This document shows, piece by piece, positions 16,664 to 25,912 of a stretch of 64,000 nucleotides of DNA. This DNA is from an uncultured Cohaesibacter sp. (lineage in GTDB: Bacteria; Pseudomonadota; Alphaproteobacteria; Rhizobiales; Cohaesibacteraceae). Both the position numbers and the translations under genes were made by a program. The stretch covers positions 3,761,501 through 3,825,500 of the forward strand of contig NZ_OY762905.1 in the NCBI RefSeq assembly GCF_963666525.1, written 5' to 3'. The first letter of the stretch is position 1. The number at the start of each line of letters is the position of its first letter. The notes below the pieces were generated by a model. It had not been told where the DNA came from and ran no database searches. It was given only the letters and a program-made list of their open reading frames with translations.

Positions 16664-18631
16664 CTAGAACAGACTGCCCTGCGCGTCGTCGTCGCCACTC
16701 TTCTTGCTGCGGCTGCGGGCTGGCTTGGTTTGTTCCTTGAGGCGGGCAAGGATTTCCTGCTCGATGGCCTCGGTCAGCTTGGCCGTGGCCTTCTCCAGCC
16801 GTTCAGCGGATGCCTCCTCGCTCAATACCTTGGCGACGGCTTTCTCAACCGGAGCACAGTCCTCGCTCGCCGTTGCTGCCTCGGCGATTTCCGGCGTTTG
16901 CGGCTGCGGCACGCTTTCTACCGGGATGTCCTTGGCCTTGGCTACGCGGCGGCGGGCGCGTTTGCCTGCGATCGAGCGCAAATGGGCCTCGATGTCTTCT
17001 GCCGAGATGGCCCCGGAAGCCATGATGCCCGTTGTGGTGCCTTCGCATGCCTCGCCAGAAGCATCAGAACCCTCAGCGATATCATCGGCTCCGTCCGGCT
17101 CATCGGCAGGACGGCCAAGGCTGACCGGCCCGGGTTCATAGCTGTCGATGAGAGAAGCCGTGGCGTTGATCGAGCCGTCAAGGAAGCTCAGGCTCAGGGA
17201 GGAGCCGGGATTGATTTCCTCAGCCCGGCGGATCAACTTGCCGTCGCGGTCGCGCACGAGCGCAAAGCCCCGCTTGAGCACGCCCTTGTGCGACAGGCTT
17301 TCGAGCAGGCGGCTCACAGCATCAAGCTGCTTGCGCTTCTGGTCTCTGGTCAGCAGCGAAACGCGATTGAGCCGCTCGCCCCGGTCCATGAGGCGCTCTG
17401 TCTGCAAGGCAATCCGGCTCGTGATAAGTTCACCGCGCAGGCGCACGGTGATGCCGGAGAATTGCGAACGCTTGCTCTGGGTCGCGATGGCAAGGCTCTT
17501 TTGCAAACGGTCATTGCGGTCCGACAGGCGATCCTTCTGCACTTTCAACCGCTCCGTCACCAGCGTCGGGCGCAGCCGTCCGCTGGCCACGTCCAGCCGT
17601 GACCGGCGCACCTGGGTGGAGCTGATTAGCCCCTGTTCCAGCCGCCCCGAGGCCATGTCGAAACGTTGGCGGGCGAGCGCGAGAATGTCCCTTGGCTGCG
17701 GCAGGGCGCGGGATGCCGAGCGCAGGTCGGAGCGGCGGCGATCCATCATGCGCGCAATCGCTCCATATTGTCTCAGATGCAAATCGCCAAGGGTCGCCAC
17801 CAGTTCGGCCCGCACCGGCAGGGCGATCTCGGCCGCTCCCGTCGGGGTTGGCGCGCGCAGGTCGGCCACATAGTCGATGAGTGTGACATCGGTTTCGTGC
17901 CCCACGGCGGAGATCACCGGAATGTCGCTTTCGGCAACTGCGCGGGCAGGGGCCTCCTCGTTGAAGCCCCAGAGGTCTTCCAGACTGCCGCCGCCGCGTG
18001 CCACGATCAGCAGATCCGGGCGTGGAATGGGGCCTCCAACCGGCAGGGCGTTGAAACCGCGCACACCGGCTGCGACCTCTTCAGCGCAGCTCTCCCCCTG
18101 CACCCGCACCGGCCAGACGATGACATGAACCGGAAAACGGTCCCGCACCCGGTGCAGGATATCGCGGATGACCGCGCCAGTTGGCGAGGTAACCACGCCG
18201 ATGACATGGGGCAGATGGGGCAGGGGCTTCTTGCGGACTGCATCGAACAGACCTTCGGCGGCCAGCTTCTTCTTGCGCTCTTCCAGAAGCGCCATCAGCG
18301 CTCCGGCTCCGGCCGGTTCCATCTGGTCGATGATCATCTGATATTTCGACTGGCCGGGAAAGGTCGTCAGCTTGCCGGTGGCCACCACTTCCAGACCCTG
18401 CTCGGGCCGGACTGCCAGCTTGCTGGCTGCGCCACGCCAGATGATGCCCGAGAGCACCGACTTGTCATCCTTGAGATCGAGATAGACATGGCCCGACGCC
18501 GGACGGGTGACCCGACCCAGTTCGCCGCGCACGCGCACATAGCCGAACTGATCCTCAATGGAGGATTTCACCGCAAAGGAGATTTCCGAGACGGTGAATT
18601 CGGTTGCGTTGCTGGGCGCTTTTTCGGCCAT
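16664..18631 (-). CDS. xseA: Exodeoxyribonuclease VII large subunit
   Basis: Catalytic subunit of exonuclease VII, which with XseB degrades single-stranded DNA to oligonucleotides. The protein is 655 residues. It has the N-terminal OB fold (EFTVSEISFAVKSSIE, VRVRGELGRV), the catalytic domain with GVVTSPTGAVIRDIL, VARGGGSLEDLWGFNEE and VISAVGHETDVTLIDYVADLRAPTPTGAAE, and a long coiled coil. It then carries some 190 extra residues rich in Ala, Glu and Ser, ending in the QGSLF typical of Rhizobiales. The start at 18631 (MAEKAPSN) has GGGAA upstream; the frame stays open further but that part overlaps the divergent rsmE and is not credible. Confidence 0.96.
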   Translation of the reverse strand: MAEKAPSNATEFTVSEISFAVKSSIEDQFGYVRVRGELGRVTRPASGHVYLDLKDDKSVLSGIIWRGAASKLAVRPEQGLEVVATGKLTTFPGQSKYQMIIDQMEPAGAGALMALLEERKKKLAAEGLFDAVRKKPLPHLPHVIGVVTSPTGAVIRDILHRVRDRFPVHVIVWPVRVQGESCAEEVAAGVRGFNALPVGGPIPRPDLLIVARGGGSLEDLWGFNEEAPARAVAESDIPVISAVGHETDVTLIDYVADLRAPTPTGAAEIALPVRAELVATLGDLHLRQYGAIARMMDRRRSDLRSASRALPQPRDILALARQRFDMASGRLEQGLISSTQVRRSRLDVASGRLRPTLVTERLKVQKDRLSDRNDRLQKSLAIATQSKRSQFSGITVRLRGELITSRIALQTERLMDRGERLNRVSLLTRDQKRKQLDAVSRLLESLSHKGVLKRGFALVRDRDGKLIRRAEEINPGSSLSLSFLDGSINATASLIDSYEPGPVSLGRPADEPDGADDIAEGSDASGEACEGTTTGIMASGAISAEDIEAHLRSIAGKRARRRVAKAKDIPVESVPQPQTPEIAEAATASEDCAPVEKAVAKVLSEEASAERLEKATAKLTEAIEQEILARLKEQTKPARSRSKKSGDDDAQGSLF

Positions 18632-18811
18632 GATGATTCCCGGTTGAGATTCGTTTGAATTGGTCCATTGGTGCCCATCTTTGCCCGCCCGGTCAAGCAT
18701 CTGGCCCCGCTTTTGCGTCAAAGCATGAGGGATCGCACAATGGCCTCTTGCCCTTGGGGGAAATTCAGAGCAGAAAAGGGGAAAACAGATGTCTGAGCGA
18801 GGAGCGCCGCC

Positions 18812-19588
18812 ATGTCCCATTATGATTTCAAGAGCCAGCGCCTCTGGGTGGAGCAGGATATTGCCGAGCGTATCGCCATTCCGTGCGACCGGGCTCAGGC
18901 CAACTATCTGCTCAATGTCCTGCGCATGGAAGAAGGTGATCCGATGCTTGTCTTCAATGGCCGGGATGGCGAGTGGAGGGTGGAAGTGCGTCCCATGGGC
19001 CGCAAGAAATGCGCGCTCATTCCGCTTGAACAGACCCGACAACAGCCCGATCCGTCCGCCAGTGACCTGCACTACTTGTTCGCGCCGTTGAAGTCTGCCC
19101 GCATCGATTACATGGCCCAGAAGGCCGTGGAAATGGGGGCCAGCCGCCTGCGTCCGGTGTTCACCCAGCACACGCAGGAACGCCACCCCAAACTTGACAA
19201 GATGCGCGCCAATGTCATCGAGGCGGCCGAGCAGTGCGGCATCCTTGCCATCCCCGATGTCACCGAGCCTGTGACCATAGGCCGATTGCTTGCCGACTGG
19301 GAAGACGATGATGAAGGCCGGCACATCATCTTTTGCGACGAGGGCGAGTTGGGCAAGAACCCGCTGGCAATCCTCGACACCATCCGCGGCGAGGGCAACA
19401 CGGTACCTCCGCTGGCCGTGCTCATCGGGCCTGAAGGCGGCTTTTCGGCCGAGGAACGGGAAATGCTGCGGGCGTCGTCGTTTGTCACGCCAATTCCGCT
19501 TGGACCACGGATCCTGCGCGCCGATACGGCAGCGGTTGCCGCGCTGGCAATCGTTCAGGCGGTTCTGGGCGACTGGGCCGACCGCTGA
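18812..19588 (+). CDS. rsmE: 16S rRNA (uracil-1498-N3)-methyltransferase
   Basis: SPOUT-fold enzyme that methylates U1498 of 16S rRNA using S-adenosylmethionine. The 258 residues show the N-terminal PUA-like part ([13 protein letters not shown]), [17 protein letters not shown] and the knotted SAM site [12 protein letters not shown] and [16 protein letters not shown]. It is divergent from xseA with a 180-nt shared upstream region. Confidence 0.95.
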   Translation: MSHYDFKSQRLWVEQDIAERIAIPCDRAQANYLLNVLRMEEGDPMLVFNGRDGEWRVEVRPMGRKKCALIPLEQTRQQPDPSASDLHYLFAPLKSARIDYMAQKAVEMGASRLRPVFTQHTQERHPKLDKMRANVIEAAEQCGILAIPDVTEPVTIGRLLADWEDDDEGRHIIFCDEGELGKNPLAILDTIRGEGNTVPPLAVLIGPEGGFSAEEREMLRASSFVTPIPLGPRILRADTAAVAALAIVQAVLGDWADR

Positions 19589-19755
19589 CACGCAAGCCAA
19601 ATGCCGCAGGAAGAAGGGGTTGTTCCGCCTCGGTCTTGCAGATAGGATGAGGCCTTCCAGCCTGCACCGGACGATTGGGCAAGAGACAGGCCAGCCCGGC
19701 CAATTTGCCAGATCGCCAGCTTCCGGTTCCAGATAGTCAGAAAGTCCGATTGATC

Positions 19756-20400
19756 ATGGTCATGTCCGCCGAGGCCTGGGGCCTTTTTCTTGTTGCCTGC
19801 CTGATGCTCAACATCGCACCGGGGCCGGATCTCGTTTTTGTTCTGTCTCGCACCCTTGGCCATGGCCGCAAGGCTGGGTTTGCCGCTTCTTTCGGGGTCT
19901 GTTCCGGCGCGATGGTGCATGTGCTCGCTGCAGCGCTTGGTGTGTCGGCCATTCTGGCCACTTCTGCGACGGCCTTCATGCTCGTCAAATATGTCGGCGC
20001 TGCCTATCTCGTCTGGCTTGGCATCAAGGCGATGCTGTCGCGGGAAGGGATGTTGCAGATCGAGGGCAAGCACAAGCCGGGAGCGACCGCATGGTCCATC
20101 TATCGACAGGGGGTGTTGATCGATGTGCTCAACCCGAAGGCCGCCCTGTTCTTCATGGCCTTCCTGCCGCAGTTCATTCCGCATGATGGTTCTCTTAGCG
20201 CTCAGTTGATCCTGCTGGATACGCTATTTCTTGGCGCAATCGTGATCGCCTCCGGCCTGCTGGTGGAAGCCGGCTACATCATGCTGGCCGCACCTCTGGG
20301 GACCTATCTGCGCAACAATAAGACCATTGCCCGCCGGATTGACCGTCTGGTCGGAGGGCTGTTCATCGGGCTTGGGGCCAAGATCGCTCTCACCGACTGA
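19756..20400 (+). CDS. LysE/RhtB-family amino acid exporter
   Basis: A 214-residue inner-membrane protein with about six hydrophobic segments. Family signatures are NIAPGPDLVFVLSRTLGHGRKAG at the first helix, KYVGAAYLVWLGIKAM, and the NPKAALFFMAFLPQFI motif. RhtB-like proteins export amino acids such as homoserine, threonine or lysine; the substrate here is not predictable. ATG at 19756 or 19762 is the likely start; an upstream extension of 27 codons is hydrophilic and unlike the family. Confidence 0.9.
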   Translation: MVMSAEAWGLFLVACLMLNIAPGPDLVFVLSRTLGHGRKAGFAASFGVCSGAMVHVLAAALGVSAILATSATAFMLVKYVGAAYLVWLGIKAMLSREGMLQIEGKHKPGATAWSIYRQGVLIDVLNPKAALFFMAFLPQFIPHDGSLSAQLILLDTLFLGAIVIASGLLVEAGYIMLAAPLGTYLRNNKTIARRIDRLVGGLFIGLGAKIALTD

Positions 20401-20412
20401 ACGTTAGACTGG

Positions 20413-20442
20413 CCGAATGCCCGCCAACCCGCGGGCATTCGG
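20413..20442. other. Perfect 12-bp inverted repeat after the LysE gene
   Basis: CCGAATGCCCGC and GCGGGCATTCGG are exact complements around a six-base loop, 12 nt beyond the stop codon. Neither side has a T tract, so it may be an mRNA 3' stabiliser or a Rho-dependent end rather than a classical terminator. Confidence 0.6.
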
Positions 20443-20630
20443 GAATCCATCAATCCGGTGGCTGGTATCCATCAATAAGTTTGATTTGCTGCATCCTGCA
20501 CTCTCCTGTAGGGGGGAGGGGAACGTCTCCCGTTCGACATCTTGTGGTCACTGACCATCAGGGCACGTTCCATTCAACGCTCCGGCTGTTTTTCAAAGGC
20601 CGTATAACCACATGACGCGAGGCGCGGGCC

Positions 20631-21611
20631 ATGGCTGCCAGCACACAAAATTCTGCCGGTTTCGAGGGTGACAACCCCGTTCTTGGCATTCTCCTGATGG
20701 TGCTCTTCTGCATGCTGATTCCCTTCAGCGATGCCTGCCTCAAACTGCTTGGACAGACCGTGCCGGTGCTTACTGTCATTGTGGTGCGCTTCTCCCTGCA
20801 GTTTCTCTTCATGGGATCGCTCATGCTGATCCGGAAGAGAACCGTCAGCCATCTCTTCCATCTGTCGTCCTATATCTGGTGGCGGCTGTTCTGGCGGGCT
20901 GCAATGCAGATGTCCGGCATCGTGTTCATCTATATCGGCCTGCAATACATGCCGTTGGCCGATACCACAGCCATCTGTTTCATCTTTCCGATCATCATGC
21001 TGTTCGTTGGCCATTTCGTCATGAAGGAAGCAGTCGGCCCACATCGGGTCGTGGCCGCTCTCATCGGTTTCGCCGGAACGCTGATGGTTGTCCAGCCCAA
21101 CTTCATGGAAGTGGGGCCAAATGCGTTGTGGCCGGTCGGCGTGGCGTTCACCTTCGTGATCTTCATGCTGGTGACGCGCCAGACAAGCCGCGGCATCGAC
21201 CCGCTTTCCGTACAGGTGTTGTCAGCCCTTCTTGCGCTTGCTATCGTCTCCGTGCCGATCCTGCTGCTGAATGGCGAGGGCTATGAGGCCTTTGATCTCA
21301 AGTGGCCAGTTGGCAATGAATGGATATTCCTGCTCGGGGCCGGGCTGATCGGCTCTCTGGGCCATCTGCTGATGACGGCTGCTGTCCATCTGGCGCCTTC
21401 CGCCACGCTGGCTCCGATGCAATATCTGGAAATCCCGTTTGCAACCCTCATTGGCTGGATGATCTTTTCCGATCTGCCCAACAGCCTGGCGGCCTGGGGC
21501 ATTGCTGTGACCATCGGCGCCGGGCTCTACATCATCTATCGCGAACAGAAGGCGCAGCGCGCGAACCGTCTCAAGGCAGCGCTTGATCTCCCCGCCGAAG
21601 AGATCGCCTGA
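20631..21611 (+). CDS. EamA/DMT-family permease
   Basis: A 326-residue integral membrane protein with ten predicted helices in two EamA repeats. Recognisable parts are SDACLKLLGQTVP in helix 1, YIGLQYMPLADTTAICFIFPI (first repeat) and HLAPSATLAPMQYLEIPFATLIGW (second repeat), ending with a hydrophilic tail. Members export or import small metabolites; substrate unknown. ATG at 20631. It is followed 139 nt later by gshA on the same strand. Confidence 0.88.
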   Translation: MAASTQNSAGFEGDNPVLGILLMVLFCMLIPFSDACLKLLGQTVPVLTVIVVRFSLQFLFMGSLMLIRKRTVSHLFHLSSYIWWRLFWRAAMQMSGIVFIYIGLQYMPLADTTAICFIFPIIMLFVGHFVMKEAVGPHRVVAALIGFAGTLMVVQPNFMEVGPNALWPVGVAFTFVIFMLVTRQTSRGIDPLSVQVLSALLALAIVSVPILLLNGEGYEAFDLKWPVGNEWIFLLGAGLIGSLGHLLMTAAVHLAPSATLAPMQYLEIPFATLIGWMIFSDLPNSLAAWGIAVTIGAGLYIIYREQKAQRANRLKAALDLPAEEIA

Positions 21612-21750
21612 ATTTAATGGCTGCGTCACAATTATTTGCGATGTAGCATCACTGACCCATTGTAACACCAGAACCGAATGCCTAATTTGGCAATACGTGA
21701 TGGAGGCCGAGCCTGCTGTCATGCCTGCCACACTGCAAGGAGCCTACCTC

Positions 21751-23130
21751 ATGGCCGCTTCCCCGAAAGAAACTGTTACCCTGACCCTGAACGACCGCGC
21801 CGCCTTGATCGAGGCCATTTCGTCGGGGGAAAAGCCGAAGGAAAAATGGCGGATCGGTACCGAGCACGAAAAATTCACCTTCTACAAGGACAGTTTCGAG
21901 CCAGTGCCCTACGAGGGCGAGCGCGGCATTGAACGGCTGCTGCTGGGCATGGAAGGCCTTCTGGGCTGGAAACGTGTGGAAGACAAGGGCAAGATCATCG
22001 GTCTGGTTGATCCCATCGATGGCGGGGCGATTTCTCTTGAGCCGGGTGGCCAGTTCGAGCTCTCCGGTGCACCGCTTGACAATCTGCACCAGACCTGCCG
22101 CGAAGTTCACATTCATCTGGCCCAGCTGCGCGAAGTGGCAGACCCGCTTGGTATCGGTTTTCTTGGCCTCGGCGTTTCGCCGAAATGGCGCCTGAACGAA
22201 GTACCGGTGATGCCCAAGAGCCGCTATGGCATCATGATGAAATATATGCCCAAAGTTGGCAGCCACGGTCTGGACATGATGTTCCGCTCCTGCACCATCC
22301 AGGTCAATCTGGATTTCTCCAGCGAAGCGGACATGGTCAAGAAACTGCGCGTCGGTCTGGCCCTGCAGCCGATCGCAACGGCGCTGTTTGCCAATTCGCC
22401 GTTCCTTGATGGCCACAAGAATGGCTATCAGTCCTTGCGCGGGGCCATCTGGCACGATACCGACAAGGACCGCACAGGAATGATGCCGTTCGCCTTCGAG
22501 GAAGGCTTCGGCTATGAACAGTATGTCGATTGGGTTCTGGATGTGCCGATGTATTTCATCGTTCGCGATCACACCTATTACGACATGACCGGGATGACCT
22601 TCCGTGAGTATCTGGGTGGCAAGCGCAAGGAAGGCGTGCCTGACACGATGCCGACCCTTCAGGACTGGGAAGATCATCTGACGACCGTATTCCCCGAAGT
22701 GCGCCTCAAGCGCTACATCGAGATGCGCGGGGCCGACGGTGGCCCATGGCGCCGGATCTGTGCCCTGCCGGCACTTTGGACCGGCTTGCTTTATCATCAG
22801 CCGGTTCTGGATGCCGCGTGGGATCTGGTCAAGGATTGGACCGCAGAAGAGCGTGATGCCCTGCGCGTGGGCGTCGCCACCCATGGTCTCAAGACCCCGT
22901 TCCGTGACACCAACGTACTGGCGATTGCCAAGCAGGTGGTCACCCTGTCGCGCAAGGGGCTGGCCGCAAGGGATCGCCTCAATGGGGCTGGCTTTGATGA
23001 GACCCAGTATCTGGCAGCTCTGGAAGAGACCGTCACGCTTGGCCTCACTCCTGCTGACCAGCTTCTGATGCGCTACAACAACGAATGGGGCGGCAACATC
23101 AACCGCGTCTTCGAAGACTTCGCTTACTGA
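21751..23130 (+). CDS. gshA: Glutamate-cysteine ligase, plant/alphaproteobacterial type
   Basis: Makes gamma-glutamylcysteine from glutamate, cysteine and ATP, the committed step in glutathione synthesis. The 459 residues belong to the GCS2 family shared by plants and alphaproteobacteria: KWRIGTEHEKFTF, ISLEPGGQFELSGAP, FLGLGVSPKW, SCTIQVNLDFSSEADM, ANSPFLDGHKNGY and YIEMRGADGGPW. ATG at 21751 with AAGGAG eight bases upstream is chosen; an open frame reaches back 56 more codons into the DMT gene but lacks similarity. Confidence 0.96.
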   Translation: MAASPKETVTLTLNDRAALIEAISSGEKPKEKWRIGTEHEKFTFYKDSFEPVPYEGERGIERLLLGMEGLLGWKRVEDKGKIIGLVDPIDGGAISLEPGGQFELSGAPLDNLHQTCREVHIHLAQLREVADPLGIGFLGLGVSPKWRLNEVPVMPKSRYGIMMKYMPKVGSHGLDMMFRSCTIQVNLDFSSEADMVKKLRVGLALQPIATALFANSPFLDGHKNGYQSLRGAIWHDTDKDRTGMMPFAFEEGFGYEQYVDWVLDVPMYFIVRDHTYYDMTGMTFREYLGGKRKEGVPDTMPTLQDWEDHLTTVFPEVRLKRYIEMRGADGGPWRRICALPALWTGLLYHQPVLDAAWDLVKDWTAEERDALRVGVATHGLKTPFRDTNVLAIAKQVVTLSRKGLAARDRLNGAGFDETQYLAALEETVTLGLTPADQLLMRYNNEWGGNINRVFEDFAY

Positions 23131-23388
23131 TCCTGCTTCGGTCTGGTCGCTGGCTCCATTATCTCTCCATTCTGCATCATGCCTTGCCTCGCACAAGTTG
23201 CTGTCGACTTGCTGCCGGGGTGAGGCGCCCCCCTTGAAGATCTGCGCCCCTGCAACGCTGGTGCGCTCACCCACTCACGACTTTGTCGTTGAGCCTGGCC
23301 CCAAGGAAGCGGTGAAAAAGCTGCGCCGACCGATAGTGCCTCATGCGCCTTGTGTTAGGATGGAGCAGCCTGTCTGCGGGGATTTGAA

Positions 23389-23763
23389 ATGAAGCGCTCC
23401 ATTGGATTGACCCTTGCCATCCTGCCTCTCATGCTGATGACCGCCTGCGTGCCGGTCAAGATCAGCGGCCAGAAGCCAGACGGAACAAAGATCCGGCTGT
23501 TGTTCTACCCCGGTGGCGACAAGCTGCAAGACCTTGTTATCCTCGATGACCACAATTATTTCGGCACTGTTTCCGAGCTCGACAATGCTCCGGCCAATGA
23601 TCTGCAATTCACCCTCAGTGATGGCCGGACCTTTGCAGCCGAATGCACCGCCGTGCAGGTGGACGCGGCAAACAATCCCAAATGCATGGAATATGAAGTC
23701 TACCGTAGCGAGGATGATGCCATACCCGAGCGCACGGTCTTTTATCGCCCGCGCTGGTATTGA
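23389..23763 (+). CDS. Small putative lipoprotein, unknown function
   Basis: A 124-residue protein with a lipoprotein signal (KRSIGLTLAILPLMLMTAC; lipobox LMTAC, cysteine 20). The mature part has SDGRTFAAECTAVQVD and two further cysteines (C71-region and NPKCMEYE), which could form a disulfide. No family recognised. It is convergent with the AttH-like gene. Confidence 0.7.
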   Translation: MKRSIGLTLAILPLMLMTACVPVKISGQKPDGTKIRLLFYPGGDKLQDLVILDDHNYFGTVSELDNAPANDLQFTLSDGRTFAAECTAVQVDAANNPKCMEYEVYRSEDDAIPERTVFYRPRWY

Positions 23764-23789
23764 TTCGGGCCTGCCTCCTTGCGGAGATA

Positions 23790-23841
23790 AACAAAAGAAA
23801 AGGCCAGATCCGCAATGCCGGAGCAATTGGCGGAATCTGGC
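23790..23841 (-). terminator. Terminator of the AttH-like gene
   Basis: On the minus strand GCCAGATTCCGC and GCGGATCTGGC pair with one bulge and are followed by CTTTTCTTTTGTTT, about 100 nt after the stop codon. Confidence 0.7.
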
Positions 23842-23941
23842 GAGGTGATCTGGTTCAGGGAGGTTTCCGCATCGACAAGCCTCGAGCAGGAAAAAGTTGC
23901 CTCATCTTGTCACATGCGCGCAGGTATTCTGATGACGGGCA

Positions 23942-24961
23942 CTAGCGCCAGCGCCCGACCATCTCGACAAAGCCGTCTCCGGTGACTTCTTCACCATAGA
24001 TGTAGCCGTTGACATTGATCTTGCCGTCAAACTTGATCAGGTTGCCGATCTTGGAAACCACTTCGCGCTCCTGATAGGGCAGGCTGATCTGCAGGCAGGT
24101 TTCAAGCGGTTCGTGGGAAAGCACCACATGGCGCGGGTAGCGGCGGCCAGACAGGCGGCTGTCCATAAAGTCGTTGAGTTCGAGCGGCGCGATCTTCTCG
24201 ATGATATGCGTTCCGTCCGGCAGCACCACCGTGCAGCAGGTATCCTGCTTGTTGCGGGCAAAATCCCATAGTTGCGAGGCGCTCAACCGGATGCCGTTGC
24301 TGAGTTGCGAGTAGAGATTGATCCACTGGCGCTGTTCAACATTGCGGTCGAGGCTGAAGCGTCTTGGCAACGCACCCCACTGGCGGTTGAGCCACATGGC
24401 GCCGGTGACGTTCTGCGGTTTGCCCATCAGGGTCACGCAGCCGGACATCTGGATGCACGGCAGGGCGAACTTGTATTGCTGCGCTCCCAGAAAATGGAAG
24501 TCGCCTTCGCCATTGTTGACCAGAATGGGCATGTTGACCATGCCGAACAGCTCGATGGAGGCGTCTGGAAGCTCGGCCGTGATCGTCAGCTCGCTGCCGC
24601 TACCCTTGATGTCGAGGTCACGGGTCGTGAAGCGCAGGGACTGCCCGCCGATTTCGATGTCCTTGAGGGGAACCGTACTCTCGGCTTCGCGGATCCAGCC
24701 GGTATCCAGATCCATCAGACACATGCTGATCGAGATCTTTGCCTCACAGTTGAGCTGCTGGATGATGAGAAGCTGAACACGAAAGCTGAATTGCTGTCCG
24801 CCGCCTCTCAGATTGGTCGAGAACTGCCAGGATTCGAGCGGATGCAGGCCACCATGCCATGCGAGATCGTGCGACAGGCGAGCCGGTGATTTTTCAACCA
24901 CCTTGCCCCTGTATGGGGGTCGGTAGGTGATGTCTTCAGGTGTTTGTGCCTTGAGTTGCAT
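23942..24961 (-). CDS. AttH/CrtC-like lipocalin-domain protein
   Basis: A 339-residue protein most like the AttH/CrtC superfamily (carotenoid 1,2-hydratase relatives, two-domain lipocalin fold). Features that fit are the opening HGGLHPLESWQFSTNL, QFSFRVQLL, and the conserved MWLNRQWGALPR (the family W-D/N-x-x-W-G signature), followed by NGIRLSASQLWD. No signal peptide is evident and no carotenoid genes lie nearby, so carotenoid hydration is unlikely to be the role; AttH-type proteins are often of unknown function. The ATG at 24961 has AGGGAGG seven bases upstream and is preferred to a 56-codon upstream extension. Confidence 0.65.
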   Translation of the reverse strand: MQLKAQTPEDITYRPPYRGKVVEKSPARLSHDLAWHGGLHPLESWQFSTNLRGGGQQFSFRVQLLIIQQLNCEAKISISMCLMDLDTGWIREAESTVPLKDIEIGGQSLRFTTRDLDIKGSGSELTITAELPDASIELFGMVNMPILVNNGEGDFHFLGAQQYKFALPCIQMSGCVTLMGKPQNVTGAMWLNRQWGALPRRFSLDRNVEQRQWINLYSQLSNGIRLSASQLWDFARNKQDTCCTVVLPDGTHIIEKIAPLELNDFMDSRLSGRRYPRHVVLSHEPLETCLQISLPYQEREVVSKIGNLIKFDGKINVNGYIYGEEVTGDGFVEMVGRWR

Positions 24962-25264
24962 ACAGGACCTCCCTTTAAGCGAATTCCGTGAGAAGCCAGA
25001 AGCGGCTCCGCGTTTGGATAGTGCGCCAGGGCTGGCTGACAGGCGGTCCGGAACAGTGTGCGCTGGTTTGAAACGGATCTGCGCACAATCCTGAGACCAA
25101 TCGTAACGCCGGGATACTCCTCCAGACATCGGCGTTGAGGCTGGAATGCGCGAAAACTGCTGGAGCTCTTGGGGAACTTAAGACTGTTTGAACGCGCCTT
25201 TCAATGCCTCCCTGGGCATTTCTGCTTATTCTTCAAGGTTTGCCTTCTGCTTACAGGTGATACA

Positions 25265-25276
25265 ACACAATTGTGT
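25265..25276. promoter_or_regulatory. Perfect 12-bp palindrome
   Basis: ACACAATTGTGT, upstream of the AttH-like gene. It could be half of a regulator site pair with the palindrome at 25317. Confidence 0.35.
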
Positions 25277-25316
25277 CATCAATATTATTGCCACTTGACT
25301 TGTGTAAGCTTTGTGC

Positions 25317-25330
25317 ATTGGTCGACCAAT
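25317..25330. promoter_or_regulatory. GntR/UxuR-like 14-bp palindrome
   Basis: ATTGGTCGACCAAT is a perfect palindrome of the form ATTGGT-N2-ACCAAT, similar in layout to operators of FCD-type GntR regulators such as UxuR. No GntR gene is nearby, so the regulator is unknown. Confidence 0.4.
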
Positions 25331-25743
25331 TACGACTCTTAATTACCCTGCAAGTATATGTTAGCGCTAGATAATGCCCTCTAGTCAAGGGAAATATTGA
25401 CGCCTGTCATATTTTTAATTTTGTACCGAATACTGTAGAAATCGATGCACTATCAACAGGCAATACATTGGAGATCGTGCTGAAAAAATGGACAAAAATA
25501 TAGACGATTCTATCTGATTTTTGGTCTAAAACTTGAGAACTGCCTTATTTTCGGGACAATAACGAATTTGTTCAAAAATGTTGGCCATTTTGTGCGTAAT
25601 CGGCTGTCATTAGACTATCGTATTGCCAATTTTCTCTGGCACCGATCCTGCTGTTTTGCGCTTCATCCGTGGGTGGCAAGGGTGGCTTTTGCAAGTGTCG
25701 CCGGTTGGTGTCTTATCTCGAGGCTGCATGGCGCCAGACATCA

Positions 25744-25780
25744 GAAAGGGCCCCCGGAAATGATGTCCGGGGACCCTTTC
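25744..25780. terminator. Long hairpin downstream of the BA14K-like gene
   Basis: GAAAGGGCCCCCGGA and TCCGGGGACCCTTTC pair over 15 positions with a single mismatch and a seven-base loop. It lies 130 nt after the stop of the minus-strand gene at 25913-26263. The T tract is poor, so the termination role is inferred from position and stem strength. Confidence 0.5.
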
Positions 25781-25912
25781 ACTGCGGGGTCAGATCTCGG
25801 GAGCTGCAGCATTCGATCTGCAACAGTGCCTGCCGATTGCTTCAGAGCGCATGTTGGGTCGTTGGGTCATGCGGTCAAGCTGGTGCCAGGACCGCTGACA
25901 AAACCCGTCTGG

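Larger units (their letters stand above)
24962..25743. other. AT-rich intergenic region with two palindromes
   Basis: Nearly 800 nt with no credible gene. It is AT-rich between about 25180 and 25570 and holds two perfect palindromes (25265-25276 and 25317-25330) about 300 nt before the AttH-like start. Confidence 0.5.

Noticed and set aside
18632..19600. Upstream extension of xseA to more than 900 residues
   Set aside because: The added part lies antisense to rsmE and lacks similarity; the internal ATG at 18631 has a ribosome binding site and the family N terminus.
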